DNA from: Bacillota bacterium
Lineage (GTDB): Bacteria > Bacillota > Sulfobacillia > JAJZIM01 > JAJZBP01
Assembly: GCA_021798855.1 (NCBI GenBank)
Contig: JAJZBP010000018.1
Coordinates: 1 to 16,159 of the forward strand
DNA length: 16,159 nucleotides
Direction of reading: 5' to 3'
Under the pieces are notes generated by a model. It had not been told where the DNA came from. It ran no database searches and was given only the letters and a program-made list of their open reading frames with translations. Below, in pieces: positions 7,227-12,019 of this stretch; the first letter of the stretch is position 1, and every line of letters starts with the position of its first letter. The translations under genes and the position numbers were made by a program.

Positions 7227-7829
7227 ATGAGCATGGAGGTCAAAGAGGACGATAAAACGCCGGTTGGGCTGTGCCCCAAGTGCGGCACCGAAGTTGAGCG
7301 CACCCCGTTTGGCTGGGCCTGCGCCGCCGGGAAAGAGGCTTGCGGATTCGTTGTCTGGGGGGAGGTGGCCAAGAAGAAGCTTCCCGCCCAGGCCGTGCGG
7401 GAATTGGTGCAGGACCTGGCGACCAGCAAGGAGATCCACGGATTCAAGAGCAAGACCGGAAAGGAGTTTTCCGCGAAGCTGTACCTGGACCCCGAAGAAG
7501 GCTACCGGGTGAGGTTTAAGTTCGACGACGCTCCGAAGGAGGTCTTGGGTAAGTGCCCCGGCTGCGGCGGGGACGTGGTGGAGACACCGAAGGCTTTCGG
7601 GTGCCGGAACTGGAAGGACGCCGATCATGAACACGTTACGATCTGGAAGGAGATCGCCGGCCACCGGGTTTCCCTGGCCGAAGCGAAGAAACTCCTGGCC
7701 GGGGAGGAGATTGGGCGGTTCGGCTTCACCTCCCGCAACACCGGCAAGGAGTTCCGGGCCAGCCTCAAGCTTGAGAGTTGCGAAGTGGAAATGGTGTTCC
7801 CGGACCAGACGGACGAAGAGGACTATTAG
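7227..7829 (+). CDS. Free-standing topoisomerase C-terminal zinc repeats (two copies)
   Basis: 200-aa protein starting at ATG 7227 (site AAGGGGGGTGATACCA). It consists of two copies of the repeat found at the C-terminus of bacterial type IA topoisomerases, especially topoisomerase III homologues (Toprim C-terminal repeat). Repeat 1 has CPKCGTEVERTPFGWAC, CGFVVW, then GFKSKTGKEFSAKL. Repeat 2 has CPGCGGDVVETPKAFGC, HVTIWKEIAG, then GFTSRNTGKEFRASL. In the parent enzymes these repeats bind single-stranded or nicked DNA and tune activity. Here there is no catalytic Toprim or active-site Tyr domain in the frame or next to it, so this is either a stand-alone ssDNA-binding accessory or a remnant. 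Both repeats look intact, with Cys pairs kept in repeat 1 and slightly degenerate in the second half of repeat 2, which argues for a working protein. Confidence 0.8.
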   Translation: MSMEVKEDDKTPVGLCPKCGTEVERTPFGWACAAGKEACGFVVWGEVAKKKLPAQAVRELVQDLATSKEIHGFKSKTGKEFSAKLYLDPEEGYRVRFKFDDAPKEVLGKCPGCGGDVVETPKAFGCRNWKDADHEHVTIWKEIAGHRVSLAEAKKLLAGEEIGRFGFTSRNTGKEFRASLKLESCEVEMVFPDQTDEEDY

Positions 7830-7832
7830 GCC

Positions 7833-7863
7833 GAAGCCCTGCAAGCGCGGGGCTTCTTCTTTC
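7833..7863 (+). terminator. Intrinsic terminator before the GGDEF gene
   Basis: GAAGCCCTGC (7833-7842), 4-nt loop AAGC and GCGGGGCTTC (7847-7856) form a 10-bp stem with one G-T wobble, followed by TTCTTT. The GAAAGGAGG ribosome binding site of the next gene comes right after. Confidence 0.75.
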
Positions 7864-7883
7864 CCCGAAAGGAGGAATGCGGC

Positions 7884-8858
7884 ATGATCGCCCCGGTGCC
7901 CGACCCCCTCACCGGCCTTCCCCGGAGGGAGGCCCTGCCCGTTTCTCTGACCGTGAAGGCCGCGGTCCTCTTCATTGACTTGGCCGGATTGAAGGAGGTC
8001 AACGACACCCAAGGCCACGCCGCCGGGGATGACCTAATCCGCCGGGCGGCGGGAGCGATTCGCTCCGCGTTGCGGTCCTCCGACCTGGTGGCGCGCTACG
8101 GCGGCGACGAATTCGTGGCCGTCCTGCCCGGAACCGCCATGGAAGCCGGCAACTGCATCGTCAGAACCATTCAGGCGGCTCTCAAGGCCGCCGACGCTTC
8201 CGGCACCGTGGGCATGGCCGTGGGCGGCCTGGGGGAGGAAACCGCCGCCGTAATCGCCAGGGCGGACGCGGACATGTACGTCAAGAGGAGCGGCCGGCAG
8301 GACCGCCGTAAGCTCATGGCGGCCGTGGGGGACGCGGCGGCGGAGATGTTCGGCAAGAGCCTGTCGATCCGTCCCATGCTCCCGGCGGACGTGCCGGAGG
8401 TGGTGGCCATGACGCAAGACCTGATCTGGTCGTGCGGCGGCCCCCCCGTGTCCGCGACCGAACGCACGCCGGAGGAATGGGCAGCCATGCTGGCGGTCTG
8501 GCCGTCCGGCTACCTGGCCGCCCGCCGGGGGAATAGCCTTGCCGGCGTCCTCACCTGGAGGCCGATTAGGGCTCAAGCGGCGGACCTCCTGGCCGAAGGG
8601 AAAATGGAGCTGCGCGACTTGGTGCCCGCCGACACCGACCCGGAAAGCGCGGCGGCTTACGTGGGCACCCTGGCGGCGGCGGACCACCACACCGGGGCCA
8701 TGCTCCTAATGCGGGCCATGCGCGACCTGTCCCGGTTCGGCAGGGTGCTGGCGCTCACCGAGACGCCGGACGGCGACCGGCTCTGCAAGCGGCTGGGCTT
8801 CCGCGTCGCGTGGGAGCGTGGCAGGGAAAAAATGTACGTCATGGAGGTGGCGCGGTGA
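7884..8858 (+). CDS. GGDEF diguanylate cyclase fused to a GNAT-like acetyltransferase domain
   Basis: Cytosolic two-domain protein of 324 aa, ATG 7884 after GAAAGGAGG. Residues 7 to about 140 form a GGDEF domain, which makes cyclic di-GMP from two GTP. It begins with the typical DPLTGLP, keeps metal ligand D32, guanine-contacting N40 and D49, the GGDEF signature at 73-77, and the product-inhibition I-site RSSD at 64-67 exactly five residues before it. The usual second Asp of the DxD segment is Ala (D-L-A-G-L-K), so activity is likely but not certain. Residues about 157-324 look like a GNAT fold: an opening SIRPMLPADVPEV, and near the end RLCKRLGF followed by a terminal strand. No sensory or membrane domain is present. 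Diguanylate cyclases are known cargo of some integrative conjugative elements (the SXT/R391 family). The GNAT substrate is unknown. Confidence 0.85.
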   Translation: MIAPVPDPLTGLPRREALPVSLTVKAAVLFIDLAGLKEVNDTQGHAAGDDLIRRAAGAIRSALRSSDLVARYGGDEFVAVLPGTAMEAGNCIVRTIQAALKAADASGTVGMAVGGLGEETAAVIARADADMYVKRSGRQDRRKLMAAVGDAAAEMFGKSLSIRPMLPADVPEVVAMTQDLIWSCGGPPVSATERTPEEWAAMLAVWPSGYLAARRGNSLAGVLTWRPIRAQAADLLAEGKMELRDLVPADTDPESAAAYVGTLAAADHHTGAMLLMRAMRDLSRFGRVLALTETPDGDRLCKRLGFRVAWERGREKMYVMEVAR

Positions 8859-8878
8859 ATCGCGAAAGGAGGGAGAGC

Positions 8879-9052
8879 ATGACCCGGTTCGCCTGGAGGA
8901 TGCTTTGGAACTGGACGCTGGACGTGGAGGAGTGGACCAAGGCCATTGGGCGGAGATACGGGCAGGTTCCCGGGCTGAACGAAATCATGGCGGGAGTTTT
9001 CCGCCTCCGCAAGTGGCTTGTGGAGCAGGAACCGGGCGGCCGGGGGAGCTAG
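8879..9052 (+). CDS. 57-aa hypothetical protein
   Basis: ATG 8879 follows GAAAGGAGGGAGAGC and is preferred over the in-frame GTG 8855, which overlaps the previous stop. The product is Trp-rich at its N-terminus (FAWRMLWNWTLDVEEWTKAIG) and probably mostly helical, with a C-terminal basic helix (FRLRKWLVEQE). No transmembrane segment is evident and no family is recognised. Short spacing from the GGDEF-GNAT gene makes co-transcription likely. It is the last gene before the 0.8-kb gene-free block. Confidence 0.55.
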   Translation: MTRFAWRMLWNWTLDVEEWTKAIGRRYGQVPGLNEIMAGVFRLRKWLVEQEPGGRGS

Positions 9053-9168
9053 TCTCCTACCCTGGCGCGGTGGTCATCCCGGAACCGGAGCACCTCGCCC
9101 GGTCCAGTTAGGGGGTGGGGGTCTGCCAGGGGAGCCGCGGCCTCCGTGGCCCGCCGTGGGAGGGGGAA

Positions 9169-9242
9169 GCGCCGTTGGCGCGGGTTGTCCCCGTATCTAC
9201 CTTCTCCCAGCTTTATAAGTAAGCCCGCCGCGCCGTTGGCGC
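9169..9242. repeat. Two identical 13-nt hairpins
   Basis: GCGCCGTTGGCGC occurs at 9169-9181 and again at 9230-9242. Each folds as a 5-bp stem with loop GTT. Identical self-complementary units about 60 nt apart suggest a protein- or RNA-recognition element. Confidence 0.6.
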
Positions 9243-9327
9243 TGCTCCGTTCCGCGATTGACTGCGGCGGCTTCGTATTCACCGGCAGCCCCCAAATAAT
9301 CACCACAGGCGAGAATGCCCGGCGGGA

Positions 9328-9365
9328 CCCGGATGGACCGCCTCCGGGGATGCCGTCCATCCGGG
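9328..9365. repeat. Perfect 11-bp inverted repeat
   Basis: CCCGGATGGAC (9328-9338) and GTCCATCCGGG (9355-9365) are exact reverse complements separated by 16 nt. No T-tract follows, so it is not a terminator. It could be a DNA site such as an oriT inverted repeat, or an RNA stem. Confidence 0.7.
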
Positions 9366-9461
9366 GGCAAAGAGCCTTCCGTCCGGAGGGACCGGACCGA
9401 AGGCCGGCCAGGAACGGGGTTTCAATTCGGTTGGCCCTGGCTCCCGCCGGGGCCTGTTCAT

Positions 9462-9490
9462 TCAACACCTTGGACTTGGCCGATTATAAT
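9462..9490 (+). promoter_or_regulatory. Candidate sigma-70/sigma-A promoter inside the gene-free block
   Basis: TCAACA (9462-9467, four of six matches to the -35 consensus), a 17-bp spacer and a perfect TATAAT (9485-9490). Transcription would start near 9497 and run at once into two terminator-like hairpins (9510-9541, 9542-9565). That suggests a short RNA or an attenuated leader for the RadC-like operon. Confidence 0.45.
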
Positions 9491-9509
9491 GCCGCCGGTT
9501 CCGTCCGCT

Positions 9510-9541
9510 AGGGGTGAGCATAAATCGCCCCTTTATCTTTT
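9510..9541 (+). terminator. Terminator-like hairpin 1 upstream of the RadC-like operon
   Basis: AGGGGTGA (9510-9517), loop GCATAAA, TCGCCCCT (9525-9532): an 8-bp stem with one G-T wobble, followed by TTATCTTTT. It may end an RNA coming from the block to the left, or act as an attenuator. Confidence 0.6.
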
Positions 9542-9565
9542 GCCGCCCTTGGCGGCGTTTTCTTT
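9542..9565 (+). terminator. Terminator-like hairpin 2, in tandem
   Basis: GCCGCC-CTT-GGCGGC (9542-9556) followed by GTTTTCTTT, directly behind the first hairpin. Tandem intrinsic terminators would block read-through strongly. Confidence 0.55.
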
Positions 9566-9848
9566 GGAATGGCATTTATCCCTCCCAAGGGCCACCCTTG
9601 CGGCTGGACGTGCGGCGGCACGCCGGGCGAAGCGCCCGTCTATTATTTCTCTGCCTGTTCCAAGGTGCTGCACGAAGCACCGGGACGGGCACCGTGACAA
9701 CCGCACAGCATCCACACCAGCCCACGGGCTGGCCGGGGAAGCCCGCCGCGACCCTCCCACCAAAAGGAGGCAGCGGGCCAAGGCCAGAGGGCAACGCGGT
9801 CACGGACGGCGGCAAGGCTGGTCAACCAACGATAGGGAGATGGTTGAC

Positions 9849-10349
9849 ATGCCAAAACAGATTCGCTTCGACGAAACGGCAAACGTCCCGTTGCTGGGGT
9901 TGCGTCTGGTGCGCGAAGGTTCCCTGGACTACGCGGCCAAGCCGGTGATCCACGGTCCCGACGACGTGGCGGCGCTGCTCCGGGGGTACATGGAGGATCT
10001 GGCGCAGGAGCGGTTCTTGGTTATCCACATCGACACCAAGAAGCGGGTGATCGGGGTAACCGACGCTTTCCGGGGTGGCCTTGACAGTACGCCGGTTCAT
10101 CCCAGGGAGGTCTTCACTTCGGCGCTTTACGCGGGAGCGGCGGCGATCATCATAGCCCACAACCACCCCAGCGGCGATCCGTGGCCAAGCGCGGACGACC
10201 TGAACGTTACCAGGGAGCTTCGCAAGGCCGGGAACATGCTGGGGATCGAACTCCTTGACCACCTGATTATTGGCCGCAACTGCCACCTAAGCCTTCGGGA
10301 ATCCGGGTTGGTGTTCGGCGACGACGAAAAAGGAAAGGACGTGGCCTGA
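9849..10349 (+). CDS. RadC-like JAB/JAMM-domain protein
   Basis: 166-aa protein of the RadC family (MPN/JAB fold), whose mobile-element members are common but have no settled biochemical role. ATG 9849 is chosen: GATAGGGAG lies at suitable distance, while ATG 9840 is too close to it, and the longer upstream frame runs through the hairpin-rich noncoding block. The JAMM signature is complete: the upstream Glu in HPREVF, then H104, H106, S114 and D117 in the HNHPSGDPWPSADD segment. Chromosomal RadC has an extra N-terminal helix-hairpin-helix region; here only the JAB domain is present, as in phage and plasmid copies. The stop is followed at once by the ATG of the next gene (10350), so it leads a translationally coupled set. 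Plasmid RadC-like genes often sit in early-transferred regions beside anti-defence genes. Confidence 0.9.
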   Translation: MPKQIRFDETANVPLLGLRLVREGSLDYAAKPVIHGPDDVAALLRGYMEDLAQERFLVIHIDTKKRVIGVTDAFRGGLDSTPVHPREVFTSALYAGAAAIIIAHNHPSGDPWPSADDLNVTRELRKAGNMLGIELLDHLIIGRNCHLSLRESGLVFGDDEKGKDVA

Positions 10350-10574
10350 ATGACAAGAGTGGTCAACCTGGCGACGGGAGCGGAGGCGGCTTACAGCCTC
10401 CCTCCCAGGGAATCGGTGGTGGCCGCGTATCGGCAGCTTACCCGCAAGGACTGGAATTGGTGGGAGGAACCACGGGATCAATTCGGACGGTACGACCTGC
10501 CGATCCGCGAAGGGGAGCGAACCATAGCCTGCGGCGACTGGTGCGCGGCAAAAGAGGAGGGGATAGACAAATGA
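10350..10574 (+). CDS. 74-aa conserved hypothetical protein
   Basis: ATG 10350 follows directly on the RadC-like stop. Notable segments are VVNLATGAEAAYSLPPRESV, a Trp-rich DWNWWEEPRDQ and a C-terminal IACGDWCA. This pattern resembles small proteins I recall beside anti-restriction or RadC-type genes on plasmids, but I cannot verify it and no function is established. No membrane helix or metal cluster is visible. Its last codons overlap the start of the next gene (ATGA, 10571-10574), which shows translational coupling. Confidence 0.7.
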   Translation: MTRVVNLATGAEAAYSLPPRESVVAAYRQLTRKDWNWWEEPRDQFGRYDLPIREGERTIACGDWCAAKEEGIDK

Positions 10575-10780
10575 AGGACCGCAAGCCCGCCGCGGCGGCG
10601 GGGGAGGACTTCCGGCGGCTGCTGGTCCTGCTGGACGACCTGGCCGCGACGTACCGGAGCCGCGCCGACGGCTTGGGGGAGGCCGACCCCTACGGCAAGG
10701 GACTGCATCGTGGCAACCAGCAAATGGCGGAGTTCATTGCGTGGTGGGTTTCGGAACGACTTGAGGGGGAGGATGATTGA
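10571..10780 (+). CDS. 69-aa hypothetical protein
   Basis: ATG 10571 overlaps the previous stop (ATGA); ribosome binding site GAGGAGGGGATAG. The protein looks soluble and helical: a basic start (KDRKPAAAAGED), a central LLVLLDDLAATYRSRADGLG helix and a C-terminal AEFIAWWVSERLEGED. No known domain is recognised. Gene order and overlap tie it to the RadC-like operon. Confidence 0.65.
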   Translation: MKDRKPAAAAGEDFRRLLVLLDDLAATYRSRADGLGEADPYGKGLHRGNQQMAEFIAWWVSERLEGEDD

Positions 10781-10783
10781 CCG

Positions 10784-11002
10784 ATGGGCGACAGAGAGAT
10801 GAGCGCGTGGCTTTGGTCCGGGGTGCTTCGCTACCTGGAAAGGTTCCCCGCCGCCGATGGTTGCGACGGGGTGTCCACCCCAAAAGTGGACAGGGAGGAG
10901 GCGGAATTCATTGCCGACCTGACCATTCGGAAGGGGTTTGAGGCCCGGATCGACCAGGCCGAAGACGGCACCTGGCGGGTGACGGCAAAGCGGATTGGCT
11001 AA
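10784..11002 (+). CDS. 72-aa hypothetical protein
   Basis: ATG 10784 lies three bases after the previous stop, with GAGGGGGAGG upstream; an internal ATG at 10799 is a weaker alternative. A likely helical first half (WLWSGVLRYLERFP, REEAEFIADLTIRKG) is followed by a short strand-rich end (FEARIDQAEDGTWRVTAKR). No family is recognised. A clear terminator follows, so it probably closes this operon. Confidence 0.65.
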   Translation: MGDREMSAWLWSGVLRYLERFPAADGCDGVSTPKVDREEAEFIADLTIRKGFEARIDQAEDGTWRVTAKRIG

Positions 11003-11023
11003 CGGCGCAACACCGACCCGGAG

Positions 11024-11054
11024 GCTCCGCCGGTGACGGCGGGGCTTTTGTTTT
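11024..11054 (+). terminator. Intrinsic terminator closing the RadC-like operon
   Basis: GCTCCGCCG (11024-11032), loop GTGA, CGGCGGGGC (11037-11045): a 9-bp stem with one G-T wobble, followed by TTTTGTTTT. The next gene's ribosome binding site starts a few bases downstream. Confidence 0.8.
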
Positions 11055-11077
11055 GCCCGAAGGGGGGTGAATAAACG

Positions 11078-11362
11078 ATGGAAAACCCCGAGCTTGTTTC
11101 CGTTACCTGCCCGGCCTGCCATGTAACCATAGGCATTATACCGGCTGGCCGTGCTTGGTGTGCCTGCGGGCACAGGATGCTTCCCCCAGCCCCGGCCAAG
11201 AATCAATGCCCGGACTGCGGGCGGAACTTTCAGCCGGCCAGTAACCGCCAGGAGCGTTGCCCGGCTTGCGGGGAGATCAGATCCCGGGAGAAAACGGCTG
11301 TTAGAGTGGCGGCCCACAGAGCGGCCAGGACAAATGATCAGCCCTCCAATGTAACGGTTTAG
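11078..11362 (+). CDS. 94-aa double zinc-ribbon-like protein
   Basis: ATG 11078 after GAAGGGGGGTGAATAAACG. Two Cys clusters are visible: C11/C14 with C28/C30 (CPAC ... CAC), and C44/C47 with C61/C64 (CPDCG ... CPACG). The second is a textbook zinc-ribbon spacing. A basic C-terminal helix follows (RSREKTAVRVAAHRAARTN), suitable for nucleic-acid contact. Zinc binding is likely; the partner is unknown. It sits between two hairpins (a terminator before, an inverted repeat after) and so may be its own transcription unit. Confidence 0.7.
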   Translation: MENPELVSVTCPACHVTIGIIPAGRAWCACGHRMLPPAPAKNQCPDCGRNFQPASNRQERCPACGEIRSREKTAVRVAAHRAARTNDQPSNVTV

Positions 11363-11472
11363 AAGCCCAAAATCGAAAATGCCAACGGAGCTTGATATGA
11401 CGGGCTTCGTTGGCATTTTAGCAAGAAGGGCGAAAACGCGAAATTTGCCCAGGAAGGGGCCTGTTTTTCGCG
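11362..11472 (+). promoter_or_regulatory. Overlapping, mutually exclusive hairpins in a 196-nt gap
   Basis: A perfect 12-bp pair AAAATGCCAACG (11376-11387) and CGTTGGCATTTT (11408-11419) shares its right arm with a second possible pair, GAAGCCC (11362-11368) with GGGCTTC (11402-11408). Only one can form fully. Downstream, CGCGAAA (11437-11443) pairs with TTTCGCG (11466-11472) around an inner GCCC/GGGC. This resembles attenuator or riboswitch-type alternatives, though the T-tract after the main hairpin is short. It could instead be a DNA recognition site. Confidence 0.45.
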
Positions 11473-11493
11473 GGTGGGGTGTTTGTACCTTCC

Positions 11494-11539
11494 GCCCAAA
11501 ACGACCCCTTAAAATGCCCCAAAACGCCTCAGGTGAGGC
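11494..11539. repeat. Direct repeats and a dyad just upstream of the 65-aa gene
   Basis: GCCCAAAACG (11494-11503) recurs as GCCCCAAAACG (11516-11526), about 22 bp apart. A short palindrome GCCTCA-GG-TGAGGC (11526-11539) then lies directly before the ribosome binding site. Spacing near two helical turns would suit a repressor or activator. Confidence 0.4.
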
Positions 11540-11558
11540 CAGGAGAGGAGTAGGAGAA

Positions 11559-11756
11559 ATGCGCCGGTATAAGTCTGGTTCCAGGGTCACCGTGTATTCG
11601 TCCAAGGGGATCGGCAGGGCGAAACCCCGGAATGGCCGGGTGCTGGCCGTCTACCCGAAGTTCGTCCTGGTGGAGGTTGAGGCGGCGCAAGCCTGCTTTG
11701 GAGAGACGCGGACATGGCGGGAGTGCTTCTGGCCGGAGGAGGTGGGCGGGCGTTGA
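11559..11756 (+). CDS. 65-aa small beta-rich protein
   Basis: ATG 11559 is supported by AGGAGAGGAGTAGGAG; the frame extends upstream through the hairpin region, but nothing there looks coding. The product is basic at its start (RRYKSGSRVTVYSSKGIGRAK) and then carries a strand-like run RVLAVYPKFVLVEVE and a C-terminal TWRECFWPEE. The pattern 'valine-rich strands, then R-E-x-F' is reminiscent of tiny SH3/KOW-like proteins of phages and conjugative elements; I cannot confirm this. Its stop overlaps the possible TTG start of the next gene. Confidence 0.6.
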   Translation: MRRYKSGSRVTVYSSKGIGRAKPRNGRVLAVYPKFVLVEVEAAQACFGETRTWRECFWPEEVGGR

Positions 11757-12019
11757 TCTTGATGGAGCATTGGCGCTACGGCCGGCGGGAGGGGATCCCG
11801 GTCTGCTGCCGGATCCATTTTCTGTTCGACTGGGTTTTTTGCGGGGCTGTTTCCGCCCTGCGGCGGGGAGTGATTCGGTACGGCCGGGGAGTGTTCGTCC
11901 CCTGCGCCGGCCACCTGCTCTTAGCCAGGCGGCGGGGAGCCTGGCTGTCCTATGTGGAGCTTGAAGAAGAAAAGGGGGAGGTGAAAGCTAATGGCTATCC
12001 TGGAAAGAGAGGTTTTTGA
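11753..12019 (+). CDS. 85-88-aa Cys-rich hypothetical protein overlapping the topoisomerase gene
   Basis: Start uncertain: TTG 11753 (overlapping the preceding stop and well spaced from GGAGGAGGTGGG) or ATG 11762. The protein has WRYGRREGIPVCCRIHFLFDW early and YGRGVFVPCAGHLLLARRR in the middle; the spaced Cys (CC, FC, PC) and His could bind metal, and the pattern recalls short proteins seen on other mobile elements. The last 29 nt overlap the start of the topoisomerase gene in another frame, so the two are probably translationally coupled, and the final dozen residues may be functionally irrelevant. Confidence 0.55.
   Translation: MILMEHWRYGRREGIPVCCRIHFLFDWVFCGAVSALRRGVIRYGRGVFVPCAGHLLLARRRGAWLSYVELEEEKGEVKANGYPGKRGF

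Larger units (their letters stand above)
9053..9848. other. Gene-free, hairpin-rich block: candidate oriT, ssDNA promoter/origin or structured RNA
   Basis: About 0.8 kb with no frame that combines a start, ribosome binding site and protein-like composition. It holds many inverted repeats: CCCTGGC/GCCAGGG (9060-9066 with 9125-9131), enclosing ACCGG/CCGGT (9084-9088 with 9099-9103); the same 13-nt hairpin GCGCCGTTGGCGC at 9169-9181 and 9230-9242; a perfect 11-bp pair CCCGGATGGAC/GTCCATCCGGG (9328-9338 with 9355-9365); terminator-like hairpins at 9510-9541 and 9542-9565; CGGGCG-AAG-CGCCCG (9624-9638) followed by a T-rich stretch; GGTGCT/AGCACC (9664-9681); CCAGCCC/GGGCTGG (9717-9732). It sits between cargo and a RadC-like operon. 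Such density fits an origin of transfer with leading-region single-strand promoters, a single-strand replication origin or a large noncoding RNA. I cannot tell which. Confidence 0.5.

Noticed and set aside
7041..8018. 325-aa minus-strand frame across three genes
   Set aside because: Shadow frame crossing two intergenic hairpins and ribosome binding sites of well-supported plus-strand genes.
9049..9468. 139-aa minus-strand frame in the gene-free block
   Set aside because: No good ribosome binding site, no domain-like composition, and it covers several inverted repeats; open frames are common by chance in GC-rich DNA.
9146..9511. 121-aa plus-strand frame in the gene-free block
   Set aside because: Low-complexity Arg/Pro/Gly content and no convincing start; it ends at the first terminator-like hairpin.
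9315..9848. Upstream in-frame extension of the RadC-like gene (would add about 178 residues)
   Set aside because: It runs through the hairpin-rich noncoding block and has Arg/Pro/Gly-heavy composition, while ATG 9849 has a suitable ribosome binding site and gives a normal JAB-domain length.
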